A stretch of DNA of 64,000 nt from Aeromicrobium tamlense (GTDB taxonomy: Bacteria; Actinomycetota; Actinomycetes; Propionibacteriales; Nocardioidaceae), in NCBI RefSeq assembly GCF_013408555.1, contig NZ_JACBZN010000001.1:992001-1056000 (forward strand), read 5' to 3'. A model generated the notes under the pieces. The model saw only the letters and a program-made list of their open reading frames with translations, did no database searches and had not been told where the DNA came from. Shown here piece after piece: positions 42,732 through 54,347 of this stretch (position 1 is the stretch's first letter; every line of letters begins with the position of its first letter). Position numbers and translations under genes: made by a program.

Positions 42732-44039
42732 GTGCTTCGACGACTCGACCTGAGAGACCAGACCGACGGCTACCGCGACGCGGTGCCCCGTGCCGAGGTC
42801 GACGTCGAGCATGCCCTCGCGGCCGTCGTCCCGATCTGCGACGACGTGCGCGATCGAGGCGCCGAGGCGGTGCTCGACGCGGGCGAGCGCTTCGACGGCG
42901 TGCGCCCCGAGCGGCTGCGCGTCTCGGCCGAGGACATCGAGAAGGCCCGCGCCGGACTCGACCCGGCCGTGCTCGACGCGATCGACGAGTCGATCCGCCG
43001 GCTGCGAGCCACCTGCGAGGCCGAGCTCGAGCGCACGGTCGAGATCGAGGTCGCGCCCGGCGCCACCGTCGAGCGGCGCATCGTGCCGATGCAGCGCGTC
43101 GGCCTCTACGTGCCCGGCGGCCTCGCGCCGCTGGTCAGCACCGTGATCATGAACGCCGTCCCCGCCCAGGTCGCGGGCGTCCCGGGCATCGCCCTGGCCA
43201 GCCCGCCACAGGCCGAGTTCGGCGGCCTCCCGCACCCCACGATCCTGGCCGCCTGCGCGCGACTGGGCATCGACGAGGTCTACGCCGCCGGTGGCGCGCA
43301 GGCGCTGGCGATGCTGGCGTACGGCACGCAGGAGAGCGAGCCGGTCAACCTCATCACCGGCCCGGGCAACATCTACGTCGCCGCCGCGAAGCGTCACCTG
43401 CAGGGCGTCGTCGCGATCGACTCCGAGGCCGGTCCCACCGAGATCGCCATCGTGGCCGACGCCACCGCCGATCCCGCGTTCGTCGCGGCGGACCTCATCA
43501 GCCAGGCCGAGCACGACCCGATGGCCGCCGCGGTGCTGATCACCGACTCGCTCGAGCTGGCCGACGCCGTCGACGCCGAGCTGGAGCGCCAGGTGCCCAC
43601 CGCGCGCCACGAGGAGCGGATCCGCACCGCGCTCGCGGGCCAGCAGTCGGCGACCGTCCTGGTGCGCGACACCGGCCAGGGCGTCGACGTGGCGAACGCG
43701 TACGCCGCGGAGCACCTCGAGATCCAGACCGCCGACTCGGCGGCCGTGGCCGCCAGGATCGTCAACGCCGGCGCGGTCTTCGTCGGGTCGTTCGCGCCCG
43801 TGTCGCTGGGCGACTACGCCGCCGGCTCGAACCACGTGCTGCCCACCGCGGGCTGCGCGTGCCACTCGTCGGGCCTCTCGGTGCGCGCGTTCGTCAAGAA
43901 CATGCACGTCGTGACCTACAGCGACGCCGCCCTGCGCGAGGTCGGACCGCAGGTGGTCACGCTCGCCGAGGCCGAGGACCTGCCCTCGCACGGCGCCGCC
44001 GTGACCGTCCGCCTGGAGCGCGAGGCGACGACGCGATGA
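42732..44039 (+). CDS. hisD: Histidinol dehydrogenase
   Basis: Two-step NAD-dependent oxidation of L-histidinol to histidine. The 435-residue protein has the family blocks [59 protein letters not shown], the Zn/catalytic region [14 protein letters not shown] and AEHLEIQT, and [21 protein letters not shown] start with TAGACT 6 nt upstream (leaderless). Stop overlaps the hisC ATG by 4 bp. First gene of the his operon here; hisG and hisE are not in the window. Confidence 0.97.
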   Translation: MLRRLDLRDQTDGYRDAVPRAEVDVEHALAAVVPICDDVRDRGAEAVLDAGERFDGVRPERLRVSAEDIEKARAGLDPAVLDAIDESIRRLRATCEAELERTVEIEVAPGATVERRIVPMQRVGLYVPGGLAPLVSTVIMNAVPAQVAGVPGIALASPPQAEFGGLPHPTILAACARLGIDEVYAAGGAQALAMLAYGTQESEPVNLITGPGNIYVAAAKRHLQGVVAIDSEAGPTEIAIVADATADPAFVAADLISQAEHDPMAAAVLITDSLELADAVDAELERQVPTARHEERIRTALAGQQSATVLVRDTGQGVDVANAYAAEHLEIQTADSAAVAARIVNAGAVFVGSFAPVSLGDYAAGSNHVLPTAGCACHSSGLSVRAFVKNMHVVTYSDAALREVGPQVVTLAEAEDLPSHGAAVTVRLEREATTR

Positions 44040-45115
44040 CGGTCCCCGCCTGGGTGCCCATCCGTGACGAGCTGCGCGACGAGGTGCCCTACGGCGCCCC
44101 GCAGATCGACGTCCCGGTGCGCCTCAACACGAACGAGAACCCGTACGGTCCCAGCCAGGAGGCCGCGGCCGACATCGCCGCGGCCGTGCAGGAGGCCGCG
44201 CTCGAGCTGAACCGCTACCCCGACCGCGAGGCGTGGGCGCTGCGCGAGGCCCTCGCCGGCTATCTCGGGCACGGCCTCACGGCCGAGCGCGTGTGGGCGG
44301 CCAACGGCTCCAACGAGGTCATGCAGCAGATCCTGCAGGCCTTCGGAGGCCCCGGCCGCACCGCCGTGTCCTTCGCGCCGACCTACTCGATGTACCCCGA
44401 GTACGCCCGCAACACCCACACCCGCTGGGTGGCCGGACGCCGGCGCGAGGACTTCGCGATCGACGTCGCCGCGGCGGTCGCGCTGATCGAGGCCGAGCAG
44501 CCCGAGGTCGTCTTCCTGACCTCGCCGAACAACCCCACGGGCACCGCGCTGGCGCCCGAGGAGCTGCGCGCCGTGCTCGACGTCGCTCCCGGCATCGTCG
44601 TGGTCGACGAGGCCTACGCGGAGTTCCGCCGCGCCGGCACGCCCACGGCACTCGAGCTGCTGGACGACCACCCGCGACTCATCGTCACGCGCACGATGAG
44701 CAAGGCGTTCGCGCTGGCCGGTGGCCGGCTCGGCTACCTCGCGGCCGACGCTGCGGTCGTCGACGCGCTGCGCATCGTGCGGCTGCCGTACCACCTGTCG
44801 GCCGTCACGCAGGCCACCGCGCTCGGCGCCCTGCGGCACACCGACGAGCTGCTCGCCCAGGTCGACGCGCTGCGCGAGACCCGCGACGAGACGGCCGACT
44901 GGCTGTCCGGACGCGGGTACGACGTGGCCGCCTCCGACGCCAACTTCGTGCTGTTCGGGCATTTCGCCGATCGCCACGCGGTGTGGGAGGGTTTGGTCGA
45001 CCGAGGCGTCCTCATCCGCGAGGTGGGGCCCGAGGGCTGGCTGCGGGTGTCGATCGGCACCCCCGAGGAGATGCAGGCGTTCCGCGCCGCACTGATGGAG
45101 GTAGACCCCCGATGA
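44036..45115 (+). CDS. hisC: Histidinol-phosphate aminotransferase
   Basis: PLP-dependent transfer of an amino group to imidazole acetol phosphate. The 359-residue protein has [41 protein letters not shown] and the PLP lysine in [21 protein letters not shown] overlap with hisD upstream and with hisB downstream implies coupled translation. Some actinobacterial HisC proteins also act on aromatic amino acids; nothing here distinguishes this. Confidence 0.96.
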   Translation: MTVPAWVPIRDELRDEVPYGAPQIDVPVRLNTNENPYGPSQEAAADIAAAVQEAALELNRYPDREAWALREALAGYLGHGLTAERVWAANGSNEVMQQILQAFGGPGRTAVSFAPTYSMYPEYARNTHTRWVAGRRREDFAIDVAAAVALIEAEQPEVVFLTSPNNPTGTALAPEELRAVLDVAPGIVVVDEAYAEFRRAGTPTALELLDDHPRLIVTRTMSKAFALAGGRLGYLAADAAVVDALRIVRLPYHLSAVTQATALGALRHTDELLAQVDALRETRDETADWLSGRGYDVAASDANFVLFGHFADRHAVWEGLVDRGVLIREVGPEGWLRVSIGTPEEMQAFRAALMEVDPR

Positions 45116-45717
45116 GCGAGCGCAGGACCGCACGGATCGAGCGGAAGACCTCCGAGTCGCACGTCGTCGTCGAGCTCGACCTCGACGGCAGCGGCCGCAC
45201 GGAGATCAGCACGGGCGTGGGCTTCTACGACCACATGCTCACGGCGCTGGGCCGCCACTCGCTGATGGACCTCACCGTCCGCTCCGAGGGCGACCTGCAC
45301 ATCGACGCCCACCACACGGTGGAGGACACCGCGATCTGCATCGGCCAGGCGATCCGCGAGGCGCTCGGCGACAAGGCCGGCATCCGCCGCTACGGCAACG
45401 CGATGGTGCCGCTCGACGAGGCCATCGCGCAGTGCGTGGTCGACGTCTCGGGCCGTCCCTACTTCGTGCACACCGGTGAGCCGGAGCGCCAGATCACCGC
45501 GATCATCGGCGGCTCCTACATCGGCTCGCTGACGTCGCACGTCTTCGAGTCGATCGCGCACCACGCCGGGATCACGATGCACATGAACCTGCTGGCCGGT
45601 CGCGACCCTCACCACATCGCCGAGTGCCAGTTCAAGGCGCTCGCCCGCGCCCTGCGCACCGCCGTCGAGCCCGACCCGCGTGAGACGGGCATCCCGTCCA
45701 CGAAGGGCGCGCTGTGA
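45112..45717 (+). CDS. hisB: Imidazoleglycerol-phosphate dehydratase
   Basis: Dehydrates IGP to imidazole acetol phosphate; Mn-dependent. The 201-residue single-domain protein has [36 protein letters not shown] with metal-binding histidines, and the second set [15 protein letters not shown] and [16 protein letters not shown]. No fused phosphatase domain, so histidinol phosphatase must be encoded elsewhere. ATGA overlap with hisC; 13 bp precede hisH. Confidence 0.97.
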   Translation: MSERRTARIERKTSESHVVVELDLDGSGRTEISTGVGFYDHMLTALGRHSLMDLTVRSEGDLHIDAHHTVEDTAICIGQAIREALGDKAGIRRYGNAMVPLDEAIAQCVVDVSGRPYFVHTGEPERQITAIIGGSYIGSLTSHVFESIAHHAGITMHMNLLAGRDPHHIAECQFKALARALRTAVEPDPRETGIPSTKGAL

Positions 45718-45730
45718 GCGGAGCGGCCCG

Positions 45731-46375
45731 ATGACCACGGTCGCGGTCCTGGACTACGGCTCGGGCAACGTGCGCTCCGCGGTGCGCGCGGTCGAGCGTG
45801 CCGGCGAGGCCACCCAGGTGTCGGTCGTGCTGACCTCCGACCGCTCGGTCGCCGAGCAGGCCGACGGTCTGCTGGTGCCCGGCGTCGGCGCGTTCGCGGC
45901 GTGCATGCGCGGCCTGCGCGAGGTCGACGGCGAGCGGATCATCGAGCGCCGGCTCATCGCGGGCCGTCCCGTGCTGGGCATCTGCGTCGGCATGCAGATC
46001 CTGTTCGCGGAGGGCATCGAGCACGGCGTGCGGACCACCGGCTGCGGCGAGTGGCCGGGCACGGTGGAGCGCCTCCAGGCGCCGATCGTGCCCCACATGG
46101 GCTGGAACACGATCGAGCCTCCCGCCGAGTCGCGGATGTTCGCAGGCCTGGAGTCCGAGCGGTTCTACTTCGTGCACTCCTACGGCGTGCGCGACTGGCT
46201 CGTCGACGCCGAGGGCACCGCGTTCACGCCGCCCGGCGTCACGTGGACCGGGTACGGCGGCGACCGCTTCGTCTCGGCCGTCGAGCACGGCCCGCTGTGG
46301 GCCACGCAGTTCCACCCCGAGAAGTCGGGCGACGCGGGCCGCCGCCTGCTCGAGAACTGGATCGCCACCCTCTAG
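45731..46375 (+). CDS. hisH: Imidazole glycerol phosphate synthase, glutaminase subunit
   Basis: Class I glutaminase that delivers ammonia to HisF. The 214-residue protein has [11 protein letters not shown], the nucleophile cysteine in [10 protein letters not shown], and the catalytic His-Glu in [10 protein letters not shown]. The HisF partner is encoded 2.7 kb away, separated by yitT, hisA, a DUF1707 gene and a lipoprotein gene. A hairpin directly after the stop ends this part of the his operon. Confidence 0.96.
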   Translation: MTTVAVLDYGSGNVRSAVRAVERAGEATQVSVVLTSDRSVAEQADGLLVPGVGAFAACMRGLREVDGERIIERRLIAGRPVLGICVGMQILFAEGIEHGVRTTGCGEWPGTVERLQAPIVPHMGWNTIEPPAESRMFAGLESERFYFVHSYGVRDWLVDAEGTAFTPPGVTWTGYGGDRFVSAVEHGPLWATQFHPEKSGDAGRRLLENWIATL

Positions 46376-46384
46376 CCGACGAAC

Positions 46385-46426
46385 GATGAGGCATTCGGGT
46401 ACCCCAGCGGGGCCGTATGCCTCATC
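46385..46426. terminator. Hairpin between convergent hisH and the YitT gene
   Basis: GATGAGGCAT (46385-46394) pairs with ATGCCTCATC (46417-46426), a 10-bp perfect stem whose 22-nt loop contains a further CCCC/GGGG stem. It lies 10 bp after hisH and 10 bp after the end of the convergent YitT gene, so it probably works as a bidirectional terminator. Confidence 0.75.
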
Positions 46427-46435
46427 CTGCGTCCC

Positions 46436-47092
46436 TCAGGCCCGGTAGCGCTCGGGACGGTGGTTGAACGCCAGCACGATGTTGAGGATGACCGCGCCCA
46501 TCGCGGACAGCAGCACGTTGTCCCACGGCACGACGAGGATCGCCGCCAGCACCACCAGCACGTCGAGCGCCATCTGCACGTAGCCGGCGCGCAGGCCCGC
46601 CTGCTCCTGCGCGATGAGCGCCAGGACGCTGAAGCCGCCGAGGCTCGAGCCGTGCCGGAAGAGGATGAGGATGCCCGTGCCGGCGAGCAGGTTGCCGGTG
46701 ACGATGCCGTAGACCGGGGCAAGGTCGGGGGAGGGGATCATCTCGGCGTGGATCGCGGTGAAGAACGAGAGCAGCGCGACGGCGATCACCGACCGGACGG
46801 TGAACTGCAGGCCCTTCTTCCACAGCGCGAGCGCGAAGAACGGCACGTTCGCCACGAGCAGGACCACCGGGAGCGGCAGCGCCACGGCGTAGGTGATCAG
46901 CAGCGAGAGTCCCGCGGTGCCGCCCGTGACGGCGTGCGCCTCGTAGAGCAGGTGCAGGCCCAGCGAGGCCAGCCACGTGCCCGTCAGGACGCCCAGGACG
47001 TCCTCGGCGGGAGTGTGGGGCAGGGTGACGGCGGTCGGCTCGGTGGGATCGTCGTCCTCGGGGGACGGATGCTCGGCGTGGCTGTCGTTCAT
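46436..47092 (-). CDS. YitT-family membrane protein
   Basis: A 218-residue protein with an acidic, Pro-rich cytoplasmic N-terminus and five to six membrane segments ([20 protein letters not shown] start). [16 protein letters not shown] and [17 protein letters not shown] match the paired glycine motifs of the YitT/DUF161 family, function unknown. There is no C-terminal DUF2179 domain. ATG is 9 nt after a minus-strand TAGAGT. It interrupts the his genes on the opposite strand, convergent with hisH and divergent from hisA. Confidence 0.87.
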   Translation of the reverse strand: MNDSHAEHPSPEDDDPTEPTAVTLPHTPAEDVLGVLTGTWLASLGLHLLYEAHAVTGGTAGLSLLITYAVALPLPVVLLVANVPFFALALWKKGLQFTVRSVIAVALLSFFTAIHAEMIPSPDLAPVYGIVTGNLLAGTGILILFRHGSSLGGFSVLALIAQEQAGLRAGYVQMALDVLVVLAAILVVPWDNVLLSAMGAVILNIVLAFNHRPERYRA

Positions 47093-47101
47093 GGCCCGCT
47101 C

Positions 47102-47127
47102 ACTCTACGGAGGTGCCTCGATACGAT
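47102..47127. promoter_or_regulatory. Divergent promoters for the YitT gene and hisA
   Basis: Minus-strand TAGAGT (47107-47102) is 9 nt before the YitT ATG; plus-strand TACGAT (47122-47127) is 6 nt before the hisA GTG. So hisA has its own leaderless promoter after the operon is broken by the YitT gene. Confidence 0.55.
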
Positions 47128-47133
47128 CGCGGG

Positions 47134-47856
47134 GTGACTCTCGAACTCCTCCCCGCCGTCGACGTCGCCGAGGGACGGGCCGTGCGCCTCGTCCAGGGCG
47201 AGCTCGGCAGCGAGACGTCCTACGGCTCCCCGCTCGACGCGGCCCTGCAATGGCAGGCCGATGGCGCCGAGTGGATCCACCTGGTCGACCTCGACGCCGC
47301 GTTCGGGAAGGGCAGCAACCGCGAGCTGCTGGCCGAGGTCGTCGGCCGCCTCGACGTGAAGGTCGAGCTGTCGGGCGGGATCCGCGACGACGAGTCGCTC
47401 GACGCCGCGATGGCCACCGGCTGCCGCCGGGTCAACCTCGGCACCGCCGCGATCGAGGATCCCGACTGGTGCCGCTCGGCGATCGCCCGGTACGGCGACC
47501 GCATCGCCGTGGGCCTCGACGTCCGCGGCCGCACGCTGGCCGCCCGCGGCTGGGTCAAGGAGGGCGGCGACCTCTTCGAGACCCTGGCGCGGCTCGACGC
47601 CGACGGCTGCGCCCGCTACGTCGTCACCGACGTCACGAAGGACGGCACGCTGTCCGGCCCCAACCTCGACCTCCTGCGCCAGGTCTGCGAGCAGACCGAC
47701 CAGCCCGTCGTCGCCTCCGGCGGCGTCTCCAGCCTCGACGACCTGCGCGCGATCGCCTCCCTCACGGGGATCGGCGTCGAGGGCGCGATCGTCGGCAAGG
47801 CGCTCTACGCGGGAGCGTTCACGCTGCCCGAGGCGCTCGACGCGGTCCGGGACTGA
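47134..47856 (+). CDS. hisA: HisA / PriA: ProFAR isomerase, probably also phosphoribosylanthranilate isomerase
   Basis: (beta/alpha)8 barrel that isomerises ProFAR in histidine synthesis. The 240-residue protein has [19 protein letters not shown] with the catalytic first aspartate, [38 protein letters not shown] with the second aspartate, and [13 protein letters not shown]. Actinobacterial PriA enzymes also perform the TrpF reaction; the conserved Arg/Trp-containing loops here and the lack of trpF beside trpC-B-A support this, but it is inference. GTG start 6 nt after TACGAT. Confidence 0.95.
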   Translation: MTLELLPAVDVAEGRAVRLVQGELGSETSYGSPLDAALQWQADGAEWIHLVDLDAAFGKGSNRELLAEVVGRLDVKVELSGGIRDDESLDAAMATGCRRVNLGTAAIEDPDWCRSAIARYGDRIAVGLDVRGRTLAARGWVKEGGDLFETLARLDADGCARYVVTDVTKDGTLSGPNLDLLRQVCEQTDQPVVASGGVSSLDDLRAIASLTGIGVEGAIVGKALYAGAFTLPEALDAVRD

Positions 47857-47857
47857 C

Positions 47858-48370
47858 ATGGGCGCGCAGGTCGACTGGAGCCGCTTCAGCGCCGACCCGC
47901 GCCGTCCCGAGGTCGCGGGCGTGCGCGCGTCCGACGCCGATCGCGAGACCGCGATCGAGTGCCTGCGCGAGGCGTACGCCGACGGCCGGCTCGACCGCAT
48001 CGAGTTCGACCGGCGCTCCGCCGACGCGCTCGCTGCGACGCTGCTCGGCGAGTTCGCGCCGCTGCTGCAGGACCTCGAGCCGCAGCTGCCGCAGGAGTCG
48101 TCGGTCCACGAGCAGGCGGTGCGGCGCTACCGCCGCGAGGCGCGCGACGCCCGCAACGGATTCGTGGGCATCAGCGTCCTGACCACGGGCATCTGGGGCG
48201 CCACGAACTTCGGTGACATCCTCGCGGGGCAGGCCGGCTTCTTCTGGCCGGTCTTCCCGATCCTGGGCGTCGGCGCCGGCTGGCTGATGCAGGTCCTCAA
48301 GCGCAAGGACCGCATCGAGCACCACGAGCGCCGCATCGTGCGGCACCGCCGCGAGACGACGGAGGACTGA
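47858..48370 (+). CDS. DUF1707 protein with two membrane segments
   Basis: The 170-residue protein carries the DUF1707 motif, VRASDADRETAIECLREAYADGRLDRIEFDRRSADALAA (residues 22-60), then a linker and two membrane segments (about 102-120 and 125-148) with a basic-acidic tail. DUF1707 is actinobacterial and often precedes membrane or cell-wall-sensor domains; function unknown. ATG is 1 bp after the hisA stop, so it is co-transcribed with hisA although it has no evident role in histidine synthesis. Confidence 0.9.
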   Translation: MGAQVDWSRFSADPRRPEVAGVRASDADRETAIECLREAYADGRLDRIEFDRRSADALAATLLGEFAPLLQDLEPQLPQESSVHEQAVRRYRREARDARNGFVGISVLTTGIWGATNFGDILAGQAGFFWPVFPILGVGAGWLMQVLKRKDRIEHHERRIVRHRRETTED

Positions 48371-48373
48371 GGC

Positions 48374-49030
48374 TCAGCAGCCGTCGCGCATGAGGTCGGG
48401 ACGCGTGCCCGTGGTGACCTCGAGCATCAGGACCTTGCTGGTCGGGCCGACCGCCTCGGTGTCCTCGGCGAACAGGAAGCCCAGCCACGCGTCGCCCTCG
48501 GTGACGAACACCCCGGTCTGGCCGTAGCCGGCCTCGGTCATCTCGGCGGTCTCGTAGACGCCGGTGACGTCCTTGAGCGTGCTGCCGACACCGAGGCCGT
48601 CGGCGGTGCGCGGCTGCTCGCCCCGCACGCCCAGCGACACGACGGTGCCGTCCTCCTTCGTCAGCACGTCGAGCGAGGAGGCGTACGCGGACTTCCAGCC
48701 CAGCGGCTCGGTGCGGCCGCACTCCTCGCCGGGCACCTCGACGTCGGCGTCGAACAGGCCGGTGGCGAGCGCCTCGTCCTTCGACATCCCGGTGGTGACG
48801 GGGCCGACGGCGCCGGGCACGACGGTGAGCTCCTCGATCGCCGGCAGCGGCGCGGGCGCCTCGGCGGTGGGCGACTCGGTGGTCGCGCTGGGCGAGGCCG
48901 AGGTCGTCGACCCGGTGGGATCGGGCGTCTCCTCGGGCGAGTCGGAGCACGCGGCGAGGGTCAGGGCAGCGACCGCGGCGACCACCCACAGGCGGCTCGT
49001 CGCGACGGCGGACCCACGGACTACGCTCAT
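48374..49030 (-). CDS. Putative secreted lipoprotein
   Basis: Function not recognised. The 218-residue product has a type II signal peptide with lipobox LAAC (Cys near residue 27), a Pro/Thr/Ser-rich spacer, and a C-terminal domain (about 60-218) containing [16 protein letters not shown] and later [13 protein letters not shown], two short motifs that look like a duplicated 'GMT/GST-x-x-(D/E)' unit. Two cysteines (CGRT, and the final Cys) may form a disulphide. The ATG is 7 nt after a minus-strand TAGGCT that lies inside hisF. Processing would use the Lgt and LspA encoded in this window. Confidence 0.82.
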   Translation of the reverse strand: MSVVRGSAVATSRLWVVAAVAALTLAACSDSPEETPDPTGSTTSASPSATTESPTAEAPAPLPAIEELTVVPGAVGPVTTGMSKDEALATGLFDADVEVPGEECGRTEPLGWKSAYASSLDVLTKEDGTVVSLGVRGEQPRTADGLGVGSTLKDVTGVYETAEMTEAGYGQTGVFVTEGDAWLGFLFAEDTEAVGPTSKVLMLEVTTGTRPDLMRDGC

Positions 49031-49034
49031 GGCC

Positions 49035-49043
<9 letters not shown>
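49022..49043. promoter_or_regulatory. Interleaved divergent promoters of the lipoprotein gene and hisF
   Basis: Plus-strand TACGCT (49022-49027) is 7 nt before the hisF GTG (49035) and lies inside the lipoprotein gene; minus-strand TAGGCT (49043-49038) is 7 nt before the lipoprotein ATG (49030) and lies inside hisF. The two start codons are 4 bp apart, so each -10 is within the other gene's first codons. Confidence 0.65.
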
Positions 49044-49792
<749 letters not shown>

Positions 49793-49796
<4 letters not shown>

Positions 49797-51604
49797 GCGC
49801 CCCGGCTCTCGACACCCTCAGCGGCGGCGGCACCGACCGGCTGACCCGGCGCGGCTTCCGCGTCATGGGGCGCGGCATCGCGCGCCAGAAGGTCATGTTC
49901 ACGTGGGCCGCGCTGGCCTCGCTGCTGTTCGGCGTCATGACCGTCGCCGACGCGTGGGTGCTGGGCTGGGCCACCGACCACGTCATCACACCATCGGTCG
50001 AGGCCGGCGCGATCGACTGGTCCACGCTGTGGACCGGCGTCGGGCTGTTCATCCTCGCGGCGCTGCTGCGCACCGTGGGCGTCGTCGGCCGTCGCCTGCT
50101 CGGCGGCGTCGTCTTCTACCGGCTCGTGCGCGACGACCGCCTGCGCGTCACCCGCCGCTACCTCCAGCTGCCGCTGCGCTGGCACCACCGCCACCCGGCC
50201 GGCCAGCTGCTCAGCAACGCCAACGCCGACGTCGAGGCCACGTGGTCGGTGTTCATGCCGCTGCCGATGGCCCTCGGCACGATCGCGATGCTCGTCGCGG
50301 CCATCGTCACGATGGTGCTGGCCGACCCGGTCCTCACGATCGTCGGCCTCGTCGTGATCCCGCTGCTGTTCGCCGCGAACGCGGTCTACCAGCGCTGGCA
50401 GGGGCCGCGGATCGCGCTGGCCCAGAGCCTGCGCGGCGACGTCTCCACCGTCGCCCACGAGTCCTTCGACGGCGCCCTCGTGGTGAAGTCGCTCGGTCGC
50501 GAGGCCGACGAGACCGCCCGCTTCCGCGCCGCCAGCGAGCGGCTGCGCGACGCCGCGATCGGCATCGGCCGCGTGCGCGCGATCTTCGACCCCGTGATCG
50601 AGGCGCTGCCCAACCTCGCCGTGCTCGCGGTCCTGGCGATCGGCGCCTGGCGGGTCGGCTCCGACGCCGCCGACGCGGGCGACGTCGTGCAGGTCGCGTA
50701 CCTGTTCACCGTGATCGGCATGCAGATCCGCTCGTTCGGCTGGGTGCTCGGCGAGCTGCCCCGCGCCGTCGTCGGCTGGGACCGCGTCTCGCGCGTCATC
50801 GACGAGGACGACGCGATGGACTACGGCACCCAGGACGTCCCGGGCGCCGGTCCGGTCGACCTCACCGTCGACGGCCTCGACTACAGCCACCCCGACGAGC
50901 CCGACACGGCGGTCCTGCGCGACATCGCGTTCGAGGTCCCGGCGGGGAAGGTCACCGCGGTCGTCGGCGCCACCGGCAGCGGCAAGAGCACCCTGACCTC
51001 GCTCGTCACCCGCCTCGTCGACCCCGATCGGGGCGCCGTGCGCGTGGGCGGCACCGATGCCCGCGACCTGTCGCAGCAGGCACTCACGCGCGCCGTGGCC
51101 CTCGTGCCCCAGTCCACGTTCCTGTTCGACGACACCGTGCGCGCCAACGTCGCGCTCGACCTCGACGTCCCCGACGAGCGGGTCTGGGAGGTGCTGCGGA
51201 TCGTGCAGGCCGACCGCTTCGTCAGCGCCCTGCCCGACGGGCTCGACACCGAGCTGGGGGAGCGCGGCACGTCGCTCTCGGGCGGCCAGCGCCAGCGCCT
51301 GGCACTGGCCCGCGCGCTCGTGCGCGACCCGCGCGTGCTCGTGATGGACGACGCCACCAGCGCGCTCGACCCCGAGGTCGAGCAGCGCATCCTGCGCGCC
51401 CTGGCCGACCGGGCCGGCTCGCCCACCACGGTGGTCGTGGCCTACCGCAAGGCCACGATCGCGCTCGCCGACGAGGTCGTCTTCCTCGCCGACGGTCGCG
51501 TGGCCGACCGTGGCACCGACGCCGAGCTGCGCGCGCGGTCCGCGGCCTACCGCAACCTCGTCGACGCGTACGACCAGGCCCGGGAGGAGGTCGACCATGA
51601 GTGA
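49793..51604 (+). CDS. ABC exporter half-transporter with a degenerate ATPase site
   Basis: Type IV exporter subunit: six membrane segments (residues 30-320) and one nucleotide-binding domain. Walker [10 protein letters not shown] has Lys398 and the signature LSGGQ (495-499) is intact, but Walker B is MDD with Asp520 in place of the catalytic glutamate, and the H-loop histidine is Tyr551 (VVAYRKAT). These are the marks of the non-catalytic half of a heterodimeric exporter. The 603-residue protein starts at a GTG overlapping hisF by 4 bp, and its end overlaps the next half-transporter by 8 bp. Confidence 0.93.
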
Positions 51605-53369
51605 CCCGAAGCAGCGCGAGGGCGGCATCTCCGTCCTGGCGCGCGGCATGCGCCGCAACCCCGAGATCACCGAGGGCATCTGGGTGACCCTGCTGCTGGC
51701 GCTGATCAGCACCGCCGGCGGCTCGCTCGTGCCGATCGTGGTGCGCGCCGCGCTCGACGACGGCTTCGCGGCCGGAGACGTCGACACCGGCCTCGTCACC
51801 CGCTACGTCGCGATCGCCGCGGTCCTCATGGTGGGCATCGCGATCGCCGGCTACTGGTCCAAGGTGCGGATCTTCACCGCGAGCGAGCGGGGCCTGGCCA
51901 ACCTGCGCGTCGCGGCCTTCCGCCACGTGCACGACCTGTCGATGCTCACCCAGAACACGCAGCGCCGCGGCTCGCTCGTCTCGCGGGTCACGTCCGACGT
52001 CGACCAGATCAGCCAGTTCCTGCAGTTCACCGGGATCATGATGATCATCAGCGTCGGGCAGATGATCGTCGCCACGATCGTCATGGCGTTCCTGTCCTGG
52101 CAGCTCACGCTCGTCGTCCTCATCAGCTTCGTGCCGCTCGCGCTGAGCCTGCGGTGGCTGGCCGGCGCGATGTCGCGCGCCTACGACCACGTGCGGGCCA
52201 GCGTGGGCGAGATGCTCGCCGTCATCGCCGAGCCGGTCGTCGGCGCCTCCGTCGTGCGCTCGTACGGCATCGAGGACCGCACGCAGCAGCGCGTCGACGT
52301 CGCCGTCCGCGCCAACTACCGCAACAACATCCGCGCCCAGACGATCACCGCGGGCGCGTTCTCGGCCGCGATCCTGGTCGGCGGCATCGCGAACGCCGCG
52401 GTGCTGGCGATCGGCGTGTGGCTGGGCGTCCTGGGCGACCTGTCCGTCGGCACGATCGTCGCGTTCGTGTTCCTCGTCGGCCTGTTCACCGGCCCGGCGC
52501 AGATGGCCACGCAGGTGATCTCCGAGGCGCAGAACGCGATCTCGTCGTGGCGCCGCGTGCTCGACCTGCTCGACACCCCGGCCGACGTCGTCGATCCCGG
52601 CGCCGAGGCCGAGCCGCTGCCCGCCGGCGACCTCGAGGCCCGCTTCGAGAAGGTCTCGTTCGCCTACCCCGAGGGACCCACGGTCCTGGCGGGCGTCGAT
52701 GTGACCATCGAGGCGCGCCAGCGCGTCGCGGTCGTCGGCGAGACCGGCTCGGGCAAGACCACGTTCGCGAAGCTGCTCACCCGACTGATGGATCCCGTCG
52801 AGGGACGGGTCGTGCTGGGCGGGGTCGACATCTCGCGCGTGGCCTTCGAGGACCTGCGTCGTCACGTGCTGATGGTGCCGCAGGAGGGCTTCCTGTTCGA
52901 CGCCACGCTCGGCGAGAACCTGCGCTACGGGGCCCGCGACGCCACCGACGCCGACCTCGTCTCCGCCGTCGAGCGGCTGGGCCTGGCCGACTGGTTCGCG
53001 GCGCTGCCGCGCGGCCTGGAGACCCGCGTCGGCCAGCGTGGCGAGTCGCTCTCGGCGGGAGAGCGCCAGCTCGTCGCGCTCGTGCGGTCTGCGCTGGCCG
53101 ATCCGGCGCTGCTCGTCCTCGACGAGGCGACGAGCGCGGTCGACCCGCAGACCGAGCTGCGCGCCACCCGCGCCCTCGACCGCCTGCTCGAGGGCCGCAC
53201 CAGCGTCACGATCGCGCACCGGCTCTCCACCGCCGAGAACGCCGACCGGGTCCTCGTCTTCGACCAGGGGCGGCTCGTCGAGGACGGCCACCACCGCGAC
53301 CTCGTCTCCGCCGGCGGCGTCTACGCCCGCCTGCACGCCTCGTGGGTCGCGCAGGCCACCCTCGCCTGA
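51597..53369 (+). CDS. ABC exporter half-transporter, catalytic partner
   Basis: The 590-residue protein has six membrane segments and an ATPase domain with Walker [10 protein letters not shown] (Lys387), Walker [13 protein letters not shown] with catalytic Glu510, and H-loop His541, but its signature is LSAGE (485-489) instead of LSGGQ. Combined with the preceding subunit's intact LSGGQ this gives one working and one degenerate ATP site, as in BmrCD-type multidrug exporters. ATG overlaps the upstream gene by 8 bp. Substrate unknown; the location between hisF and hisI does not by itself imply a role in histidine metabolism. Confidence 0.94.
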   Translation: MSDPKQREGGISVLARGMRRNPEITEGIWVTLLLALISTAGGSLVPIVVRAALDDGFAAGDVDTGLVTRYVAIAAVLMVGIAIAGYWSKVRIFTASERGLANLRVAAFRHVHDLSMLTQNTQRRGSLVSRVTSDVDQISQFLQFTGIMMIISVGQMIVATIVMAFLSWQLTLVVLISFVPLALSLRWLAGAMSRAYDHVRASVGEMLAVIAEPVVGASVVRSYGIEDRTQQRVDVAVRANYRNNIRAQTITAGAFSAAILVGGIANAAVLAIGVWLGVLGDLSVGTIVAFVFLVGLFTGPAQMATQVISEAQNAISSWRRVLDLLDTPADVVDPGAEAEPLPAGDLEARFEKVSFAYPEGPTVLAGVDVTIEARQRVAVVGETGSGKTTFAKLLTRLMDPVEGRVVLGGVDISRVAFEDLRRHVLMVPQEGFLFDATLGENLRYGARDATDADLVSAVERLGLADWFAALPRGLETRVGQRGESLSAGERQLVALVRSALADPALLVLDEATSAVDPQTELRATRALDRLLEGRTSVTIAHRLSTAENADRVLVFDQGRLVEDGHHRDLVSAGGVYARLHASWVAQATLA

Positions 53370-53406
53370 TGCCGGCCGCCGGGCGCGGCCTGAGAGAATG
53401 AGGGAC

Positions 53407-53745
53407 GTGAGCTCTCTCGATGCGGCGATCGCCGGCCGGCTGAAGCGCGACGACTCGGGCCTGGTCCCCGCGGTGGTGCAGGACGCGACGTCTCGCGCCG
53501 TCCTCATGGTCGGCTGGATGGACGACGAGGCGCTGCACCGCACGCTGACCACCGGCCGCTCCACGTTCTGGAGCCGCAGCCGCGGCGAGTACTGGGTCAA
53601 GGGCGAGACGTCGGGCCACACCCAGCACGTGCGCGAGGTCCGCCTCGACTGCGACGGCGACACGCTGCTCGTCGTCGTCGACCAGGTCGGTCCGGCGTGC
53701 CACACCGGCGCCACGACGTGCTTCGACGAGGACCTGCTGACGTGA
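53407..53745 (+). CDS. hisI: Phosphoribosyl-AMP cyclohydrolase
   Basis: Opens the purine ring of PR-AMP; zinc- and magnesium-dependent. The 112-residue single-domain protein has [36 protein letters not shown], the metal site DCDGDTLL and GPACHTG with the catalytic Cys/His. No fused PR-ATP pyrophosphohydrolase (HisE) domain. GTG start lies 7 nt after GAGAAT, suggesting a leaderless message independent of the ABC genes. GTGA overlap with the next gene. Confidence 0.95.
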   Translation: MSSLDAAIAGRLKRDDSGLVPAVVQDATSRAVLMVGWMDDEALHRTLTTGRSTFWSRSRGEYWVKGETSGHTQHVREVRLDCDGDTLLVVVDQVGPACHTGATTCFDEDLLT

Positions 53746-54293
53746 GGCGCAACCTTCTCGGCCCGTCCGTCCTGCTGCTGCTGGCGCTGGGCGGCGGCAC
53801 GCTGCTCGCCGTCCGCGCGGCGTGGGCCACGGCCACCGCGCAGGCCGCGGGACTGCCCGAGGTCGAGCTGAGCGTCTCGGGCGCCGACGCGGTGCCCGGC
53901 GCCGTCGGCCTCGCCGTGCTCGTGATGGCGGCCGGCCTCGGCGTGCTCGCGTCCGGCCCGCGGCTGCGCCGCGCGATCGGCACGCTCGTCGCGCTGGCCG
54001 GTGTCGTCGGCGTCGTGTTGACGGCCCGGGCCGGCGACGCGATCGCCACCGCCCAGCGCCGCGCGATCGACGAGGCGGCCGCCTCGGGCATCGACGTGCA
54101 GTGGAGCACCACCGCCGCGCAGCCCCTCGCGGTCGCCGGGTTCGCGCTCGTGGTCGCGGTCGGCGCCGCGGTCGCGTGGCTGGGTCCGCGGTGGGCCACG
54201 ATGGGCCGCAAGTACGACGCCCCGGCCGCGCGCGAGCCCGACGCGAGCGACCTCTGGAAGGCGATGGACGACGGCGTCGATCCCACCGCCTGA
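53742..54293 (+). CDS. Trp-biosynthesis-associated membrane protein (TIGR02234-like)
   Basis: The 183-residue protein has four membrane segments (about residues 5-25, 52-70, 75-95 and 128-150) and a hydrophilic tail ending in [15 protein letters not shown]; the tail and the spacing match the actinobacterial membrane protein that sits among trp genes. Function unknown. In relatives trpE is usually just upstream; here hisI abuts it directly. GTG overlaps the hisI stop by 4 bp. Confidence 0.83.
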   Translation: MRRNLLGPSVLLLLALGGGTLLAVRAAWATATAQAAGLPEVELSVSGADAVPGAVGLAVLVMAAGLGVLASGPRLRRAIGTLVALAGVVGVVLTARAGDAIATAQRRAIDEAAASGIDVQWSTTAAQPLAVAGFALVVAVGAAVAWLGPRWATMGRKYDAPAAREPDASDLWKAMDDGVDPTA

Positions 54294-54301
54294 CGACCGA
54301 G

Positions 54302-54307
54302 TAGGCT
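54302..54307 (+). promoter_or_regulatory. -10 box (TAGGCT) for the HGxxPAAW gene
   Basis: TAGGCT lies 40 nt before the ATG at 54348. The expected leader of about 34 nt contains TAGGAGCA as a ribosome-binding site. Confidence 0.5.
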
Positions 54308-54347
54308 GTCGTCCGAACCACCCCGAGCACCTCTAGGAGCACACCCC

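Noticed and set aside
49029-49034. ATG 49029 as the hisF start
   Set aside because: The TACGCT box ends at 49027, so a transcript would begin after this ATG; GTG 49035 is correctly spaced.
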